Assembly (NCBI GenBank): GCA_964530225.1
Contig: CAZHBA010000049.1
Coordinates: forward strand, 1 to 64,000
Source of the DNA: CAZHBA01 sp964530225
GTDB taxonomy: Bacteria > Pseudomonadota > Alphaproteobacteria > UBA6615
Direction of reading: 5' to 3'
DNA length: 64,000 bases
A program made the position numbers and the translations under genes. This document shows positions 63,152-64,000 of this stretch, piece after piece; positions within the stretch are counted from its first letter, which is position 1; every line of letters starts with the position of its first letter. The notes beneath the pieces are model-generated. The model was not told the origin of the DNA, made no database searches, and was given only the letters and a program-made list of their open reading frames with translations.

Positions 63152-64000
63152 GGCGATGGCCTTCCACGCTGTCGCCGGCGATATGGAGGTGGCCGAATTC
63201 GTCGACCCGCGCTGCTTGGCCGGTCTGCAGGACGACGGTGGTGCCCGGCTGTTCGATAATCGCGGGCCCGTCTATGGTGGCGCCGGCGCCCAGCTTGGTG
63301 CCTTCGTAGACCGGTGTGTTGACCGTCGTTCCTTGAACCGCGCAATAGGCCGCCCGGTGCAGGCGCGGCTGCGGCGTACCATCATGCACAACCAACCGGT
63401 GCGGCTCGTGCTTGCGTACCTGCCCCACTGCATCGACGCCGTAATTGATGAGTTCGATACCGGCGTCGGTCAGCCCTGTGCCGACGCCGAACAGGCGCTC
63501 GTATTCGCGGTGGAACGCCTCGGCGATCCCCTCGATACCGGCCTCGCCGATCGAACCTGGCGCGCGAACTCGCACCGTGTGCACCTGACGGCGGTAGCGT
63601 GCCTCGACCCAGCGGTGGAACACCGTATCGGAGTCGGATATCTCAGCGCCGCGCAGCAAATCGCCGCCTTGCGTTTCCATGTCGGCGTAGAATTTTTCTA
63701 GCTTGGCGGCGGGTACCGGCAGCACTAGTGGGTCGGAATAGCGCAGGCTAAAGCGCACATCGGTGATCGCTGCGCCGAAGGCCGAATGCACCGTTGCCAC
63801 TGCCGGAATGATGATCTCACCACACCCGGACTCGGGCCCGTAGGAACAGGCATGGGTTGGCCCGGCGCCACCATAGGCCATCAGTACGAAGTCGCGGGTA
63901 TCGTGGCCGCGTTCCAGCGTCGTCTTGCGGATCAGATCAGCCATCTGGCTGTCTACCACGCGCCGGATACCCGCCGCTGCTGTCAGTACGTCGCCGCCGA
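63144..64000 (-). CDS. HyuA/acetone-carboxylase-like subunit (partial)
   Basis: The last 285 or so residues lie in the window and the gene continues off its right edge. The visible part has ATPase-like FVLMAYGGAGPTHACSYG and PAVATVHSAFGAAITDVRF, and the ending is typical (IIEQPGTTVVLQTGQAARVDEFGHLHI). HyuA-type chains bind ATP and the substrate and pair with HyuB. The 8-base overlap with the HyuB gene implies one operon with the cupin regulator at its end. Confidence 0.88.
   Translation of the reverse strand, partial: GGDVLTAAAGIRRVVDSQMADLIRKTTLERGHDTRDFVLMAYGGAGPTHACSYGPESGCGEIIIPAVATVHSAFGAAITDVRFSLRYSDPLVLPVPAAKLEKFYADMETQGGDLLRGAEISDSDTVFHRWVEARYRRQVHTVRVRAPGSIGEAGIEGIAEAFHREYERLFGVGTGLTDAGIELINYGVDAVGQVRKHEPHRLVVHDGTPQPRLHRAAYCAVQGTTVNTPVYEGTKLGAGATIDGPAIIEQPGTTVVLQTGQAARVDEFGHLHIAGDSVEGHRHA

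Overview
The window reads as chromosomal DNA from an alphaproteobacterium, most likely Rhodospirillales-like. Support comes from a class I lysyl-tRNA synthetase, COQ9, TrcR (DUF1013), DUF1192 and DUF1465 relatives, DUF4164 beside zapA, a cysteine-free L31, a ROSE-type RNA thermometer in front of hsp20, and the order yebC-ruvCAB-ybgC-tolQRAB-pal-cpoB-tilS-ftsH-folP-glmM-thiD. Most of it is ordinary housekeeping DNA. No CRISPR array, prophage, insertion sequence or tRNA gene was seen.

Layout. 1-90: tail of groL and its terminator. 193-7055: MarR regulator, beta-hydroxyacid dehydrogenase, TerB-like protein, DinG-type helicase, class I LysRS. 7060-13795: branched-chain aminotransferase diverging from peptide deformylase-COQ9, then a minus-strand block of two acyl-CoA dehydrogenases and a luciferase-like flavin enzyme, and a VOC protein. 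13832-17481: a decayed zone around purEK with a truncated-haemoglobin fragment, a receiver-domain fragment, a broken diguanylate cyclase and two short YdcH-like proteins. 17510-24179: acyl-CoA ligase, DUF1192, PIG3 oxidoreductase, TrcR, MetY, hydrolase and thioesterase. 24261-29011: MetE-like protein, ParE-like toxin remnant, heat-shock hsp20 unit, broken DUF1465 gene, rpmE, ABC exporter. 29024-32638: a non-flagellar MotA/MotB-like stator pair and a proline-rich OmpA protein. 32782-39843: a degenerate inositol-monophosphatase homologue, efp, thiE, fba, a hypothetical gene, a fossil LysR/FemAB junction, gap, tkt. 40159-60356: DUF4164, zapA, probable 6S RNA, fthC, ymdB-like, yebC, ruvCAB, tol-pal, cpoB, tilS, ftsH, folP, glmM, thiD and two EamA transporters. 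60363-64000: cupin regulator and a hydantoinase/ketone-carboxylase-like pair, the second cut by the window end.

How it fits together. The right half encodes Holliday-junction processing, envelope constriction, membrane proteolysis, folate and amino-sugar synthesis in a standard order. The centre carries central carbon metabolism (tkt, gap, fba), but pgk, usually between gap and fba, is missing, and a scar made of two unrelated gene ends lies in that interval. At least six loci are pseudogenes or gene fragments and one enzyme homologue has lost catalytic residues, which suggests a genome undergoing erosion. The less ordinary items are a HyuB protein with an acetone-carboxylase-gamma-like zinc domain at its C-terminus, the stator pair with long coiled coils, the SuhB-like probable pseudoenzyme, and the fossil junctions.
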